A DNA stretch of 37,534 bases from Ruminococcaceae bacterium UBA1730 (GCA_002315935.1 DCII01000063.1:1-37534); one strand, 5' to 3'. Counted from the stretch's first letter, positions 7,993 to 17,570 are shown. Numbers and translations: made by a program. The notes: a model not told the origin generated them from the letters alone.

Positions 7993-10197
7993 TCAATATC
8001 TGCCGATTTCATTTACCGGAATATTTTCAAATCCCGGAATTGCTTTGAAAACAGGTGAATTTTCGGCAAGCGAATAATCGCCGTTTTCGGGGTTCGTGAA
8101 TATCTTATTCAGCTTTGTCATTCTGTAAACTGCATTGTTTTCAACGGTGCTGAATTTCTTTGCCGAATCGCAGATGTCGCCGATTTTTCCGTTAAGACTG
8201 ATAACGAGGTTTGCTTCGATTATGCTGTAAGCAGGATTAGGAACAAAATCGGGGCTGTCAATATTTTTCTCATCCTCGTCAAATCTCTGCATTGCGGGAT
8301 AAGCCTTCTGCCAAATCTCCGACTTATACGGCGAGGAATGAAGAGCATCCCAGTTCTGATTGATTGTGCCGTTATACCATCCGTCTGAATACGCTCCTCT
8401 TGCTCTGTCATCATAACGGATTGACGATTGGTTGCAGTTGATGACAATATTATTTCTTACATCAAAATCTCTGCCACCGCCGATAAAAATTGCAAATTTC
8501 GGAATATTGACAAGAATATTTCCGTAAATAATTTCTCCCGAAAGAGCATCATCCATATATATTCCGTCGGGAACAAAATCACCCGAACCTATGTCATAAA
8601 TGCTGTTGTATCTGATTATATTACCATACCAGTTCCAGCGTCTTCCGCTGTAAATTGCACCGCCGTCACTTGTCAGCAAACAGACATCATGAATTTCGTT
8701 ATACTCGATTATATGATTGTTTCCGCTGAAGGTTATCGCTTCATGCGGAGAGTTATACATTTCGTTATGAGAGCAGATATTGCCGACTCCAGAAAGCGTT
8801 ACTGCAGGCTGATAGGTCTGATAGATTTCCGACCAGTCATGAATAAGATTGTTATCTGCTTTATTATTGCCGGGAATAAGCTTTTCGGTATCGCCGCCGC
8901 TAAGATATATACCGCCTTTACCTGTTCGGGTTATTTCGTTTTCCGAAACAAGATTATCATAGCCGCTTACAATAATCGCATTACCTGCAACATTCTTGAC
9001 AAGGCAGCTGCTGATTATGTTGTTATTTCCGCTTATATTGATTGCATCCCCTCTTGTGCCCTTGAAGGTGAAACCGTTGAATGAAACATAATTCAGATTC
9101 TCTGCGTAAAGAAGATTATCCTTTGAAAGAGAAAGGTCAACAACGGCATTTTCAAAGCCGTCATCGGGATAAACATAAAGAATGTTATTCACTCTGTCAA
9201 GATACCATTCGCCCGGGGTTGAAAGCTCTTCAAAAACATTGAAGAAATAGAACGGAGCATTATCCTTTGTTCCGTACATACTGACAAACTTCGGGGAAAG
9301 AGTTTTCTTTGAATAATCAAATTCACCTATAGGAGTTGAAGCGTCTGCCCAATCATGCTTGAAATAGCCGAACATCCAGACATCATCAAAAGTTTTCCAT
9401 GAATTCATCCGGTCTGCAAGCTCATTTGAAATTCTGTAAACATCGCTCTCGGGGTCAACAGCAGTTGCCCAATCCGGATTCTTTTCGGTTGAGCTTTTTT
9501 CAGAGCCGTAGCCTGTTGAAACAACCCTTCCGAGAGAGGTATAGCCACTGTCGGGATACCTCGCAAGATTCATTCTGATGTCATTAACAAAAAGCTCGCA
9601 ATAAAGTGCACCAACCCAATCGCCGGTATACTTATGGGCAGTATTATATGAACCGATTGCATAGATTTTTCCGTAATCCTGCTGAGTTATTCCCGATTCC
9701 GAGAGGTCATAGCAAAGAACCTTATTTTTTGCTTCTCCGTTCAGCCTTGAAAGCATATTTTCATCTGTAACATTATTAAATTTTTTCGGGTCAATGGTTA
9801 TTCCGCCGTTGAAAACAACCTCGCCGTCACCGTATGCTGTATATGTTATCGGGCATTCGGCAGTTCCGCTGTCTTCGGCAAAAAAAGAAATTGAATTGAT
9901 TCTGTATTCCCCTGCCTTAACCGCAACGATTATTCCGTTTTTTTCGCTTTTATCGGTGTTTCTGACCGCTTCAATTGCTCTGTTGATTGATGCAAACGGA
10001 GAAGAAAAAGAGCCGTCTGCTTCGTCACTTCCGTCAACCGAAACATAGAAATCCGCATCATTTACAAGGGTCTGTTTTTTCTGAGTGTATTCGCCGAAGC
10101 AATCGGGAGAAGTCACCTTAAACGATTTTGTGAGGTTGTTACCGAACATAGAAAGAAAACACATAATCACAACATTCAACCATGCAACAAATTTCAT
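7993..10197 (-). CDS. Secreted right-handed parallel beta-helix protein (GH141-like)
   Basis: 734 residues. The hydrophobic N-terminus (about 1-20) looks like a signal peptide or anchor. Residues about 50-80 carry the start typical of beta-helix carbohydrate enzymes (V-S-V-D-G-S-D, then S-P-F-A-S-I-N-R-A-I). Asn-rich coils follow from about 380 to 640 (for example N-N-I-I, N-H-I-I-E-Y-N-E-I-H-D). The stretch around S-D-G-G-A-I-Y-S-G-R and G-I-Y-M-D-D resembles proteins placed in or near GH141, with GH110 and GH120 as more distant alternatives. It likely cleaves a glycan outside the cell; the bond is unknown. The ATG at 10197 has GGGTGA upstream, and the gene starts 4 bases past the MFS gene's stop, suggesting translational coupling. 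Confidence 0.75.
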   Translation of the reverse strand: MKFVAWLNVVIMCFLSMFGNNLTKSFKVTSPDCFGEYTQKKQTLVNDADFYVSVDGSDEADGSFSSPFASINRAIEAVRNTDKSEKNGIIVAVKAGEYRINSISFFAEDSGTAECPITYTAYGDGEVVFNGGITIDPKKFNNVTDENMLSRLNGEAKNKVLCYDLSESGITQQDYGKIYAIGSYNTAHKYTGDWVGALYCELFVNDIRMNLARYPDSGYTSLGRVVSTGYGSEKSSTEKNPDWATAVDPESDVYRISNELADRMNSWKTFDDVWMFGYFKHDWADASTPIGEFDYSKKTLSPKFVSMYGTKDNAPFYFFNVFEELSTPGEWYLDRVNNILYVYPDDGFENAVVDLSLSKDNLLYAENLNYVSFNGFTFKGTRGDAINISGNNNIISSCLVKNVAGNAIIVSGYDNLVSENEITRTGKGGIYLSGGDTEKLIPGNNKADNNLIHDWSEIYQTYQPAVTLSGVGNICSHNEMYNSPHEAITFSGNNHIIEYNEIHDVCLLTSDGGAIYSGRRWNWYGNIIRYNSIYDIGSGDFVPDGIYMDDALSGEIIYGNILVNIPKFAIFIGGGRDFDVRNNIVINCNQSSIRYDDRARGAYSDGWYNGTINQNWDALHSSPYKSEIWQKAYPAMQRFDEDEKNIDSPDFVPNPAYSIIEANLVISLNGKIGDICDSAKKFSTVENNAVYRMTKLNKIFTNPENGDYSLAENSPVFKAIPGFENIPVNEIGRY

Positions 10198-10201
10198 ATT
10201 G

Positions 10202-11407
10202 TCACCCTTTCTCTTTTAATTGTTCTTCTTGATTTTTAATGCTTTCGCCGATAAGAGCTGATTTTCTGCAATAAATAAAATAAGCAAATCCGGAAGCAAG
10301 CTGTGTTAATCCGGCAAAAATCCATGTTGCCGAGCTTCCGAAATTATTCACAAGCGGCATACAGGATACGCTTGCAATGAAAATTCCTGCGGTATTAAGA
10401 AGAATTCTCCAGCCGTTATATTGACCTGCAACACGATAATCAATAACTCCGGCAACAAGAACAGGCACGGAAACATTAACAATGCAAAGGCAGAAATAAG
10501 CAATTGCATAGCAGACAAGAAAACCCGTTGAACCGAAGAAGCCGATAAACGAAACCGATGCAAAAATTCCGATACTACTGATTAAAATCAAAGAAGGTTC
10601 TTTGCCGGTCAATTTTGTATACAGAATATTAGCAGGTATTCCGACAGTTTGATTGATAACAAGCAGTATACTCGCAGACTCGGCATTGAGTTGATTGGTT
10701 GAATAGCCGATAGTTACAGCCATTGCAATTATTCCTGCACAGAAGCCTCTGATTAAATTCGGAATAATCAGAACGGTAAAGGGTTTATAACGCAGAAGCG
10801 AAATCTTTTCTTCCGATTTATTTTCAGGAATAAGCTCAACCTTATCGTATGATGCGGTCATTGCGGAAAACGCAATTGCAACCATAACCGCAAAGGGACA
10901 GAAAAATTTCATGGTCGGGAAATATCCGATTTTATTCTGAAAAAAAGAAAGAAGCGAAGTCAGAATAAGCATGAAAACTGCCGCAAAAAACGACGAAGAG
11001 CCTGTCCATTTCCCGTAGTTTTTCATATCCATGATGTGATAAGGAATTTTATATGAGAGAACATTATACATTCCGACAGCAATGAATGCGATAACCGCAG
11101 TGACCGTCAGAGCGGTAATATTGATGCTTTTGCCAAAGCAAAGAACTGCCATCAGAACAAAGAGAGGAAGATATAGAAGATGTGAAACCGCTGTTGTTCT
11201 GATTATGTTTTTTATTCTGTCAATGAATTTTGAAAAAACAAGAATAACAACAAGCTGAACGAACTGCATAAGCGAAACAAGGCTGCCTACCCTGTCTTCA
11301 GAAACACCCTTTTCAAGCAAAAAGGTCTGAAACATTGCTCCGCTGACAACCGTTGAAATGAGTGTCCACAGAATACTGTTGACAATATATTTTGTTTTCT
11401 GCGACAC
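10202..11407 (-). CDS. MFS transporter
   Basis: 401 residues with about 12 hydrophobic membrane segments and a short charged loop in the middle (about 195-210, P-E-N-K-S-E-E-K), the usual two-times-six layout of the major facilitator superfamily. The loop between segments 2 and 3 contains S-K-F-I-D-R-I-K-N, a form of the MFS loop motif. The start is a GTG at 11407, supported by AAGGAAG about 8 bases upstream; no ATG exists before the first membrane segment. It is the only transporter in the seven-gene glycan operon, so it is the best candidate for bringing the released sugar or oligosaccharide into the cell. The substrate cannot be read from sequence. Confidence 0.85.
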   Translation of the reverse strand: MSQKTKYIVNSILWTLISTVVSGAMFQTFLLEKGVSEDRVGSLVSLMQFVQLVVILVFSKFIDRIKNIIRTTAVSHLLYLPLFVLMAVLCFGKSINITALTVTAVIAFIAVGMYNVLSYKIPYHIMDMKNYGKWTGSSSFFAAVFMLILTSLLSFFQNKIGYFPTMKFFCPFAVMVAIAFSAMTASYDKVELIPENKSEEKISLLRYKPFTVLIIPNLIRGFCAGIIAMAVTIGYSTNQLNAESASILLVINQTVGIPANILYTKLTGKEPSLILISSIGIFASVSFIGFFGSTGFLVCYAIAYFCLCIVNVSVPVLVAGVIDYRVAGQYNGWRILLNTAGIFIASVSCMPLVNNFGSSATWIFAGLTQLASGFAYFIYCRKSALIGESIKNQEEQLKEKG

Positions 11408-11423
11408 AAAAACTACTTCCTTT

Positions 11424-13610
11424 TTAAATATTTATAAAATTCGAAATGAATTCAACTATGTCAAAGCCGAAAATTCTTAAAAGTGAATTTGCATATTTAT
11501 ATGAGCTGAAAGAAATATCGTCAAGGCAAAGAACCGTTTCCGATTCGGAATTGAAGCAGAACGAAACATCCGAAACCTCGGAAAGAGCTTTTCTCGTGAA
11601 GCTGAATATTGATTTCTTTCCGTTCAGATAAAGATTATTCAGGTCAAAAGAATATGTATGCCATTCGCCGTCAGCAGGAACAACACACGAAACCGAATCC
11701 GTTCCTTCAACAACGGGCATAAAGAATTTTTTATCCGAAACGGAAATCTTAATTCCGTCAAAGGTAACATCCTTGTTGCCGTTATTCTTTAATTTCAAGC
11801 TGATTGAAGAATAATTTTTCCAATTTGAATCCCAGTTGGTGAATTTTTCCGTTCTGTTTTCAACAGTGTTGTTGCAATCTGTTATAGGCGAAACAGAAAA
11901 ATCTCCTGATGATGCGATTATTTCAAGACCCGAATTTCCGCTGAAGGCGGCTGACGGAGTAATTGAAGCATTTGCATTTTCGCTCTTCCAGACATCAAAA
12001 AATCCTGCAAATGAATATGACTGATGACGCCAAATCTGAGAATTATCGCAGTCAAGCCAACCGAAATCCTGCCAGACATTTTCAACATAATCCCTGTCGG
12101 TAATTGTATGAGAAACAGGCAGAGCTTTCTCTCCGTTTCTTGAGGAGAAAAGATTGGACCTTGTTGTTATCAGCCCCTGCGAATACATTGCGGCAACAGG
12201 TTTTTCGATTGTTGAATTGCTTATTTTAACCGTATCTGACGAAACGATTTCAGCATCCGCAGGAAGATAAACGCCGTTCTTTCCGCAGATTGTAAATCCG
12301 TTTATTTTCTTTCCGTCAAAGACAAGACCTTCGCCGACATTTTCAAATGTAAGAACCATTTCGTTTCCGATAATTTCCGTTGATTTGAGAATCGGAGCAC
12401 AGGAAGCGGTTATTTTCTTTCCGTAAACAAGGTTTTCAGCGGCTATTGCCATTCTTTCGCCGACAGGCTTTTTATTGATTGGATGAACTGCCTGACTTTC
12501 CGCTGTATAATCAAGAGAAACATCGCTGATTGTGACCAATGACCTCGATGAATAATCCTTCTGAACGAATTCGCCAAGCTCGGCACTCAAAAAACGGAGC
12601 TTGTTGTTGCCGCCGAGGCTGTTATCTGCAAATGCGGAAACAATTATCGGCATTTTGCCGTTCTTATAGTCGAAGTCTTCCGAAAGCGACCTTTGAAGCA
12701 AATCAATTGCCCGTGAATATCTGCCGTAAGTCCAAGTGCAGTCGCTTTCACCCTGATACCATATCATTCCGGCAACATGGAATTTTGTCAGCGGAGCGGT
12801 TTTCTTGTTGTAAAGAGCGGTCATATCGGAATAGGAATTTATATTATCATCTTTCCATGCAGATTTTTTGATGTATTCTTTTCCTATGTCCTTTTTCACT
12901 TCACTGTCTGAATCAATTGCCTTTCTTGACAACCACGGAAGAATTGATGAACCGCCGAGGTAGTTGCAGATAATTCCGACAGGCATATTAAGCTCCTTCT
13001 GAAGCTTCTGAGCAAAGAAATAACCGACAGCCGTGATGTTATAAACCTTTTCGCAGTCTGTGCTGAACCAGTTCGCCCCTTCAATATCCTTCTGCGGTTC
13101 ATAAGGTGTTTTATCTTCACTGCCGTTATAGCTCGGAATCAACGGCATATCAAGCACTCTGATGTTTTTGCTTCCGTACTCATTATTTGCCGTCATTTCC
13201 ATTCCCGTTTTCGAAAAACGAAGAAAAATGTGCATATTGGACTGACCGCCGGCAATCCATAATTCGCCGAAAACAACGCCGGAAAGAGTATCAAAAAGCT
13301 TTCCGTTCTGATACATTTCTATCGTGTATTCATCATATCCGCCTGACGGAGCATCAAACGAAATTTCAAACTCTCCGTCTGAAAGCCCCTTCGACTCTGC
13401 AAAAAGAACACCTTTTCCGTAAACCTTGCAGGAAATTTCGCTTCCCGGTTCGGCAGTTCCCGAAAGAACCGCTTTTTCATTCTGCTGAAAAAGCATATCA
13501 TCGCCATAGATGTTATACAGCCTTGCATCCGTTTCATTCGATGCAAAAGCAACAGAAAAAGAAAGAAAAGCTACGGCAAGAGCGAGAATATAGGATATGA
13601 TTTTCTTCAT
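11424..13610 (-). CDS. Secreted sialate O-acetylesterase-like SGNH esterase
   Basis: 728 residues. A signal peptide covers about 1-24 (cut likely after A-F-A-S). A beta-sandwich domain follows, then an SGNH esterase domain of the sialate O-acetylesterase type. The nucleophile block is W-I-A-G-G-Q-S-N-M (Ser124), the second block is W-Y-Q-G-E-S-D near 280-286, and the catalytic His is expected in H-P-I-N near 366. The last 200 or so residues look like a carbohydrate-binding beta-sandwich. It should remove O-acetyl groups from sialic acid or from acetylated polysaccharide outside the cell, exposing it to glycosidases. ATG 13610 is chosen over a TTG 9 bases upstream because GAGG sits 9 bases ahead of it. 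Sialic acid itself is not certain, as the family also includes acetylxylan esterases. Confidence 0.85.
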   Translation of the reverse strand: MKKIISYILALAVAFLSFSVAFASNETDARLYNIYGDDMLFQQNEKAVLSGTAEPGSEISCKVYGKGVLFAESKGLSDGEFEISFDAPSGGYDEYTIEMYQNGKLFDTLSGVVFGELWIAGGQSNMHIFLRFSKTGMEMTANNEYGSKNIRVLDMPLIPSYNGSEDKTPYEPQKDIEGANWFSTDCEKVYNITAVGYFFAQKLQKELNMPVGIICNYLGGSSILPWLSRKAIDSDSEVKKDIGKEYIKKSAWKDDNINSYSDMTALYNKKTAPLTKFHVAGMIWYQGESDCTWTYGRYSRAIDLLQRSLSEDFDYKNGKMPIIVSAFADNSLGGNNKLRFLSAELGEFVQKDYSSRSLVTISDVSLDYTAESQAVHPINKKPVGERMAIAAENLVYGKKITASCAPILKSTEIIGNEMVLTFENVGEGLVFDGKKINGFTICGKNGVYLPADAEIVSSDTVKISNSTIEKPVAAMYSQGLITTRSNLFSSRNGEKALPVSHTITDRDYVENVWQDFGWLDCDNSQIWRHQSYSFAGFFDVWKSENANASITPSAAFSGNSGLEIIASSGDFSVSPITDCNNTVENRTEKFTNWDSNWKNYSSISLKLKNNGNKDVTFDGIKISVSDKKFFMPVVEGTDSVSCVVPADGEWHTYSFDLNNLYLNGKKSIFSFTRKALSEVSDVSFCFNSESETVLCLDDISFSSYKYANSLLRIFGFDIVEFISNFINI

Positions 13611-13631
13611 CTGAATCAACCTCGTTAAAAA

Positions 13632-14333
13632 TTAAAATCTGAATTCTTCAAATTCATCAACAAGATGAGGAACGGCGTTATGATAAACAAGGTGAATATC
13701 GCTGAACGCACCCTCACCGTTGTTATAGAAAACAATTTTCGTTATACTCGTGTTGTAGAAGGATGGGTCAAACTGATTGACAGCCGGCAAGCCGAGAGCG
13801 GCAAACATGAGGAAGGTATTAAAAGCGGCATGAGCTGTAACCATAACCCTTTCGCCGTTATGAAATCTGTCAAGAATATAATCCATGCAGGTTTTGGCTC
13901 TTTCAAGGAGCTGTTCATCGGTATCATCCTTGCCGATATAAATCAGCTTTTCGCCTTCTTCCATTCCCTTTGCGGCAACCAGCGGCGGAAATTCTTTTTT
14001 AATTTCGCCAATTGTTCTTCCCGGAGTATCTTCGCCTGTTCCGCATTCAACAAAAAGCTTGTGAACCTCGGCAAATTTTGCTCCGTTTTCGGGCTGCCTT
14101 GAAACAACCTCAAATGCGGTATTTGCGGCTCTTCGAAGAGGGCTTGAAATAACATGGTCAAGCGGAAAAGCCGAAAAATATTCACCGAGAAGCTCAGCTT
14201 CTCTTTTGCCTTTCGGGCTTAAAGGTGTGTCAGCGGCAATCTCCGGCGGCAAGGTATCATTGAGACCTGCCTGCGACATTGATTCTCCGTGTCTTACAAG
14301 ATAGAGTTCAAGCTTAATTTTTTTATCTGACAT
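13632..14333 (-). CDS. Histidine phosphatase family protein
   Basis: 233 residues of the phosphoglycerate mutase-like histidine phosphatase superfamily. The phosphate-accepting motif is L-V-R-H-G-E-S with His15. A second Arg is in S-S-P-L-R-R-A, and the second His is in V-T-A-H-A-A-F. It removes phosphate from a small metabolite in the cytoplasm, perhaps a sugar phosphate given the operon. ATG 14333 is favoured because AAGGAGA lies about 8 bases upstream. An ATG at 14366 would overlap the preceding gene's stop in an ATGA arrangement and adds 11 low-complexity residues. It is the second gene of the seven-gene operon. Confidence 0.85.
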   Translation of the reverse strand: MSDKKIKLELYLVRHGESMSQAGLNDTLPPEIAADTPLSPKGKREAELLGEYFSAFPLDHVISSPLRRAANTAFEVVSRQPENGAKFAEVHKLFVECGTGEDTPGRTIGEIKKEFPPLVAAKGMEEGEKLIYIGKDDTDEQLLERAKTCMDYILDRFHNGERVMVTAHAAFNTFLMFAALGLPAVNQFDPSFYNTSITKIVFYNNGEGAFSDIHLVYHNAVPHLVDEFEEFRF

Positions 14334-14362
14334 TTCTTTTTCTCCTTTTTTCGAATTAGCAA

Positions 14363-15784
14363 TCATTTTTCGAATTCAACAAAAGCTCCGTCACATGAAG
14401 CCATATCAACGGTTGCTTCATCATTTATTTCTTCTTTAGTCAGCTCGCCGTGTTCATATATTCTGATTTTCATTCTTTCACGAAATTTAACGGTTACCTT
14501 CTGCGAAGCATAAGGGTTATAAATATCCTGACAATTCACAAGCATTACCGCTTTTCTTCCTTGAGAATTTTCGAAATATCCCACAATTACCGTGCTGTCG
14601 CAGTCAACATTTCCTATTTCTGTTATTCCGTTGAAGCCTATAATTCTGTTATTCTTTTTCTGCTTTGCAACGGCAAGAGAAAAATGCGGATTATTTTTTC
14701 TTCCCTTAAAAATCTGAACTCCGAGACTTCTGAATTGACTAATGACGGGTGACAGCTTAACAATTTCTCTGTTTATCCTCTTCACATAAAGATATTGCTC
14801 GGTGAGGTTGCCGTCATAATCAATAATTCCTATTGCATCGTTTCCCCAAACGGGATTATATGAGGCGTTTATAACACTTCTGCATCCGTATGCGATTGAA
14901 GCATAATACTGCCATTTTATCATTTCAAAGGTTGTGAAAGTATAAAGATGCGAAAACCATCTCATCTGCGTCTGGATATACAGCCAGAAATCTTTATTAT
15001 CTCTTCTGCAAGCCTTCGAAACATGATGATATGTTTCGATACATTTCATCATTTCAAATTTATTCATTATTTTTGACGGATGGAACGGATAAATATCAAC
15101 CGAAAGATAATCGGATTCAACCTGCTGTGAAAATTTATCAACATATTCTTCAAACGAATTAACTCCCCATGCCGATTTGACGGCACAGGCAGGAAGAAGA
15201 TTTGAAAAAGCAATTCTGTCAGGAAGGTATTTCCCGTATATTCTATGGAATTTATCAACTCTGCCGAATTCGCTTGAATGCGGTTCATCATGGCAACAAT
15301 CGCCGACCGAAGCAGGATGAGGAACGAAGGAAGCGAAAATATTTTCATTTATATCTGCTTCGGAAGCATCAATTCTGTTTTTTTCGAGATACTCTCTTGC
15401 CTCTTCTCCGATAACCGCTACACCGTATTTTCCGCACCGGTCAAGAATCCGCCTGCCGTATTCTCCGCTGTTGCCGTTGATAATAAAATCAAATCCTGCA
15501 TCGGCAATCAGCTTTATGTCTTTTTCGGTCACCTCGGGTCTGCTTCCGAAAATTGTTGTTGCGGTCAGAATTCTGTTTCTGTCAAGACTTCCGTTTATAT
15601 TTGCCGAAGTTTTTTCAATCGGTTCGCCAAAATTTCCCTCTGCAATCAATTTTCTGTCTGCGGCTCGGATGGCGGATTCATTTTTTGTTTTCGCAGGAGA
15701 AATTTTCTCCGCAAAATCCATTAATGATGTAAGATACTTGTTATCAAAAATATCGGCCGTTATTGTAAATTTCTTCTTGCTCAT
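14363..15784 (-). CDS. Cytoplasmic TIM-barrel glycoside hydrolase-like protein, paralogue of 6582-7952
   Basis: 473 residues without a signal peptide. It is clearly related to the secreted protein at 6582-7952: D-E-P (166-168), the strand D-Y-L-S-V-D-I-Y-P-F (225-234) and Y-Y-A-S-I-A-Y-G (293-300) line up with D-E-P, D-Y-I-S-V-D-I-Y-P-Y and M-Y-A-S-L-A-F-G there. The N-terminal 80 residues are unrelated. A small beta domain closes the protein. Glu167 is a candidate acid/base; the strand expected to hold a second carboxylate reads L-Y-I-Q-T-Q, with no Glu. It is first in the seven-gene operon. I cannot assign a numbered GH family. Its location suggests it finishes degradation, inside the cell, of what the secreted paralogue starts outside. 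Confidence 0.65.
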   Translation of the reverse strand: MSKKKFTITADIFDNKYLTSLMDFAEKISPAKTKNESAIRAADRKLIAEGNFGEPIEKTSANINGSLDRNRILTATTIFGSRPEVTEKDIKLIADAGFDFIINGNSGEYGRRILDRCGKYGVAVIGEEAREYLEKNRIDASEADINENIFASFVPHPASVGDCCHDEPHSSEFGRVDKFHRIYGKYLPDRIAFSNLLPACAVKSAWGVNSFEEYVDKFSQQVESDYLSVDIYPFHPSKIMNKFEMMKCIETYHHVSKACRRDNKDFWLYIQTQMRWFSHLYTFTTFEMIKWQYYASIAYGCRSVINASYNPVWGNDAIGIIDYDGNLTEQYLYVKRINREIVKLSPVISQFRSLGVQIFKGRKNNPHFSLAVAKQKKNNRIIGFNGITEIGNVDCDSTVIVGYFENSQGRKAVMLVNCQDIYNPYASQKVTVKFRERMKIRIYEHGELTKEEINDEATVDMASCDGAFVEFEK

Positions 15785-15834
15785 TCATTCACATCCGATT
15801 GAAGGAAGTAATTTATTTATGCTAATATAATGAT

Positions 15835-15863
15835 ATAATATCACATTAATTTTTTTATTTCAA
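15835..15863 (-). promoter_or_regulatory. Sigma-A-type promoter for the seven-gene glycan operon
   Basis: On the minus strand TTGAAA (15863-15858) is followed after 17 bases by TATTAT (15840-15835). It lies about 50 bases upstream of the ATG at 15784 and is divergent from the fucosidase promoter. Confidence 0.6.
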
Positions 15864-15880
15864 TAATTCTGTTATCTCTT

Positions 15881-15910
15881 TTGACAAAATTTCAACCGAT
15901 ATGGTATAAT
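15881..15910 (+). promoter_or_regulatory. Near-perfect extended -10 promoter for the fucosidase gene
   Basis: TTGACA (15881-15886), 18-base spacer, TATAAT (15905-15910), with TG one base before the -10 (an extended -10). Both hexamers match consensus exactly. GAGGAGA (15926-15932) then serves the ATG at 15939. No inverted repeat that would mark an obvious repressor site is seen. Confidence 0.8.
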
Positions 15911-15938
15911 AGACAAAAAAGAAATGAGGAGAAAACTG

Positions 15939-16937
15939 ATGGACTATAATTGGTTTAAAGAAGCAGGTTACGGAATGATGCTTCATTGGGGACTTTATTC
16001 CCTTCTCGGCGGTGAATACAAAGGAAGAAGAGTCAGAGATTACGCCGAATGGATTCAGTCATATTTTCAGATACCTGTTTCCGAATACGAAAAGCTTGCA
16101 TCGGCATTCAACCCTCTCGAATTCAACGCAGAGGATTACTGCACTCTCGCAGTTGAATGCGGAATGAAATATATTGTTATAACCACAAAGCATCATGACG
16201 GCTTTGCAATGTTTCATTCAGAGGTTGACAAATTCAATGTTTATGATTCTACTCCGTTTCACAGAGATGTGCTCAAGGAATTTGCCGAAGCCTGCAAAAA
16301 ATATAATTTAAAGCTCGGAATATACTATTCGCAGGATCTGGACTGGCACCATCCTCACGGCGGAGGTTATCTTTCAAATCATATGGGTAACAGCGGCACA
16401 ACATGGGATAACAGCTGGGATTTCAGCGGCGAAAAGAATTTCGATATTTGCTTTGAAGAAAAAATAATCCCTCAGGTAAAAGAAATCATGACGAACTACG
16501 GTGAAATTGCTCTTGCGTGGTTTGATGTTCCCATGACAATAAAACCGTGGCAGAGCGAAATGATTTATAACACGGTCAGAGAGCTTCAGCCTGACTGCCT
16601 GATAAATTCAAGACTCGGAAACGGAAAATATGATTATGTTTCGCTCGGCGACAATGAAATTCCGGAAAAATTTGAAATCAGAGACGAAAGTCTGATTGAT
16701 TATAATGACATCGGCGGCTTCAAGCCTTCTCCGTATGGTCTTTATGAAACAGCCGCAACACTCAACGATACATGGGGATTTTCTTATTACGACACAAATT
16801 GGAAAAGCTCCCAAACGGTTGCGGAATACAGAAAGCATCTCAATTCTCTCGGAATTAATTATCTTATCAACATCGGTCCCGACCCTCTCGGCAGAATCCC
16901 CGTTCAGGCTCTTGAAATTCTACGGAATGCGAAATAA
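15939..16937 (+). CDS. GH29 alpha-L-fucosidase, cytoplasmic
   Basis: 332 residues covering just the GH29 catalytic barrel, without the C-terminal beta-sandwich found in many family members (usually 430-600 residues). The His-Trp pair (16-17), the K-H-H-D-G-F-A motif (84-90) and the nucleophile motif A-W-F-D-V (Asp196) are present. It removes terminal alpha-L-fucose. There is no signal peptide, so it would act on imported oligosaccharides. ATG 15939 is chosen because GAGGAGA lies ideally upstream; an in-frame ATG at 15924 overlaps that site. It forms a single-gene unit with a strong promoter, divergent from the seven-gene operon, and is followed by a terminator. Confidence 0.92.
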   Translation: MDYNWFKEAGYGMMLHWGLYSLLGGEYKGRRVRDYAEWIQSYFQIPVSEYEKLASAFNPLEFNAEDYCTLAVECGMKYIVITTKHHDGFAMFHSEVDKFNVYDSTPFHRDVLKEFAEACKKYNLKLGIYYSQDLDWHHPHGGGYLSNHMGNSGTTWDNSWDFSGEKNFDICFEEKIIPQVKEIMTNYGEIALAWFDVPMTIKPWQSEMIYNTVRELQPDCLINSRLGNGKYDYVSLGDNEIPEKFEIRDESLIDYNDIGGFKPSPYGLYETAATLNDTWGFSYYDTNWKSSQTVAEYRKHLNSLGINYLINIGPDPLGRIPVQALEILRNAK

Positions 16938-16943
16938 TAACAA

Positions 16944-16983
16944 AAGGTAGTTGAGATTGAGTTCATCAACTACCTTGTTTTTT
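16944..16983. terminator. Bidirectional intrinsic terminator
   Basis: AAGGTAGTTGA (16944-16954) pairs with TCAACTACCTT (16966-16976), an 11-base-pair stem. A T-rich tract ends at 16983 on the plus strand. On the minus strand the stem is followed by TTTTG and more T's, so it can end both the fucosidase transcript and the convergent exonuclease operon. Confidence 0.88.
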
Positions 16984-17006
16984 CATTTATGGAAATGCTG
17001 ATTAAA

Positions 17007-17570
17007 TCAGCAAGTAGGATTTTTGAGTATATTTCCGTCTGAAAACGCATTTCCGACCCTTTCACCGAGGGCATAATATCCGAAACGAACCGGGTCAAAG
17101 GTTATCGGATTGAATTTCGAAAGGTCCGGAAGACCGTCTTCTCCGCAGAATTTTTCATCGCAGGATGCATTGATAATTTTTCCGACATACAGCGAACCGT
17201 GGATTTCTTTCAGCTCACATTCAAGAGTAAGAGGCAATTCGTTAATTATCGGAGCATTGACAAATTCGCTTTTCACCGTTGTGAAGCCGCATTTTGATAT
17301 TTTATCAGGGACTTCGTTGCCCGAGACAATTCCGAGATAATCGCATTGAGCGGTATGCTCCGAATCGGCAATTCCGACTGAAAAGCATTTTGTCAACGCT
17401 ATATTATCAGTCGTTTTATGCTTGCCGAGGTCAATTGAAATTTCATCGAAGCCTGTTATTCCGCCCCATGCGGCGTTCATTGCATCGGGATTTCCGTTTT
17501 CATCATATGTTCCGATAATCATAACAGGCTGAGGATAAAGATAGCATTTTGCACCGAAATTCTTTCTCAC
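17007..17570 (-). CDS. Flavin reductase-like FMN-binding protein
   Basis: 187 residues of the flavin reductase-like/flavoredoxin fold (split beta-barrel binding FMN). The conserved N-terminal stretch D-A-M-N-A-A-W-G-G (29-37) is visible, with C-terminal F-G-Y-Y-A-L-G-E. Relatives bind FMN and take part in electron transfer or act as NAD(P)H-flavin oxidoreductases in the cytoplasm. The start is a GTG at 17570: homologues begin at this Arg-Lys-Asn-Phe-Gly, no nearby ATG fits, and AAGGAAG lies about 10 bases upstream. It is third in a minus operon after the exonuclease and the S51 peptidase. Confidence 0.88.
   Translation of the reverse strand: MRKNFGAKCYLYPQPVMIIGTYDENGNPDAMNAAWGGITGFDEISIDLGKHKTTDNIALTKCFSVGIADSEHTAQCDYLGIVSGNEVPDKISKCGFTTVKSEFVNAPIINELPLTLECELKEIHGSLYVGKIINASCDEKFCGEDGLPDLSKFNPITFDPVRFGYYALGERVGNAFSDGNILKNPTC

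Noticed and set aside
16997..17011. Short palindrome at the end of the flavin reductase-like gene as a separate terminator
   Set aside because: It has almost no loop and no T tract; the strong hairpin at 16944-16976 serves better.
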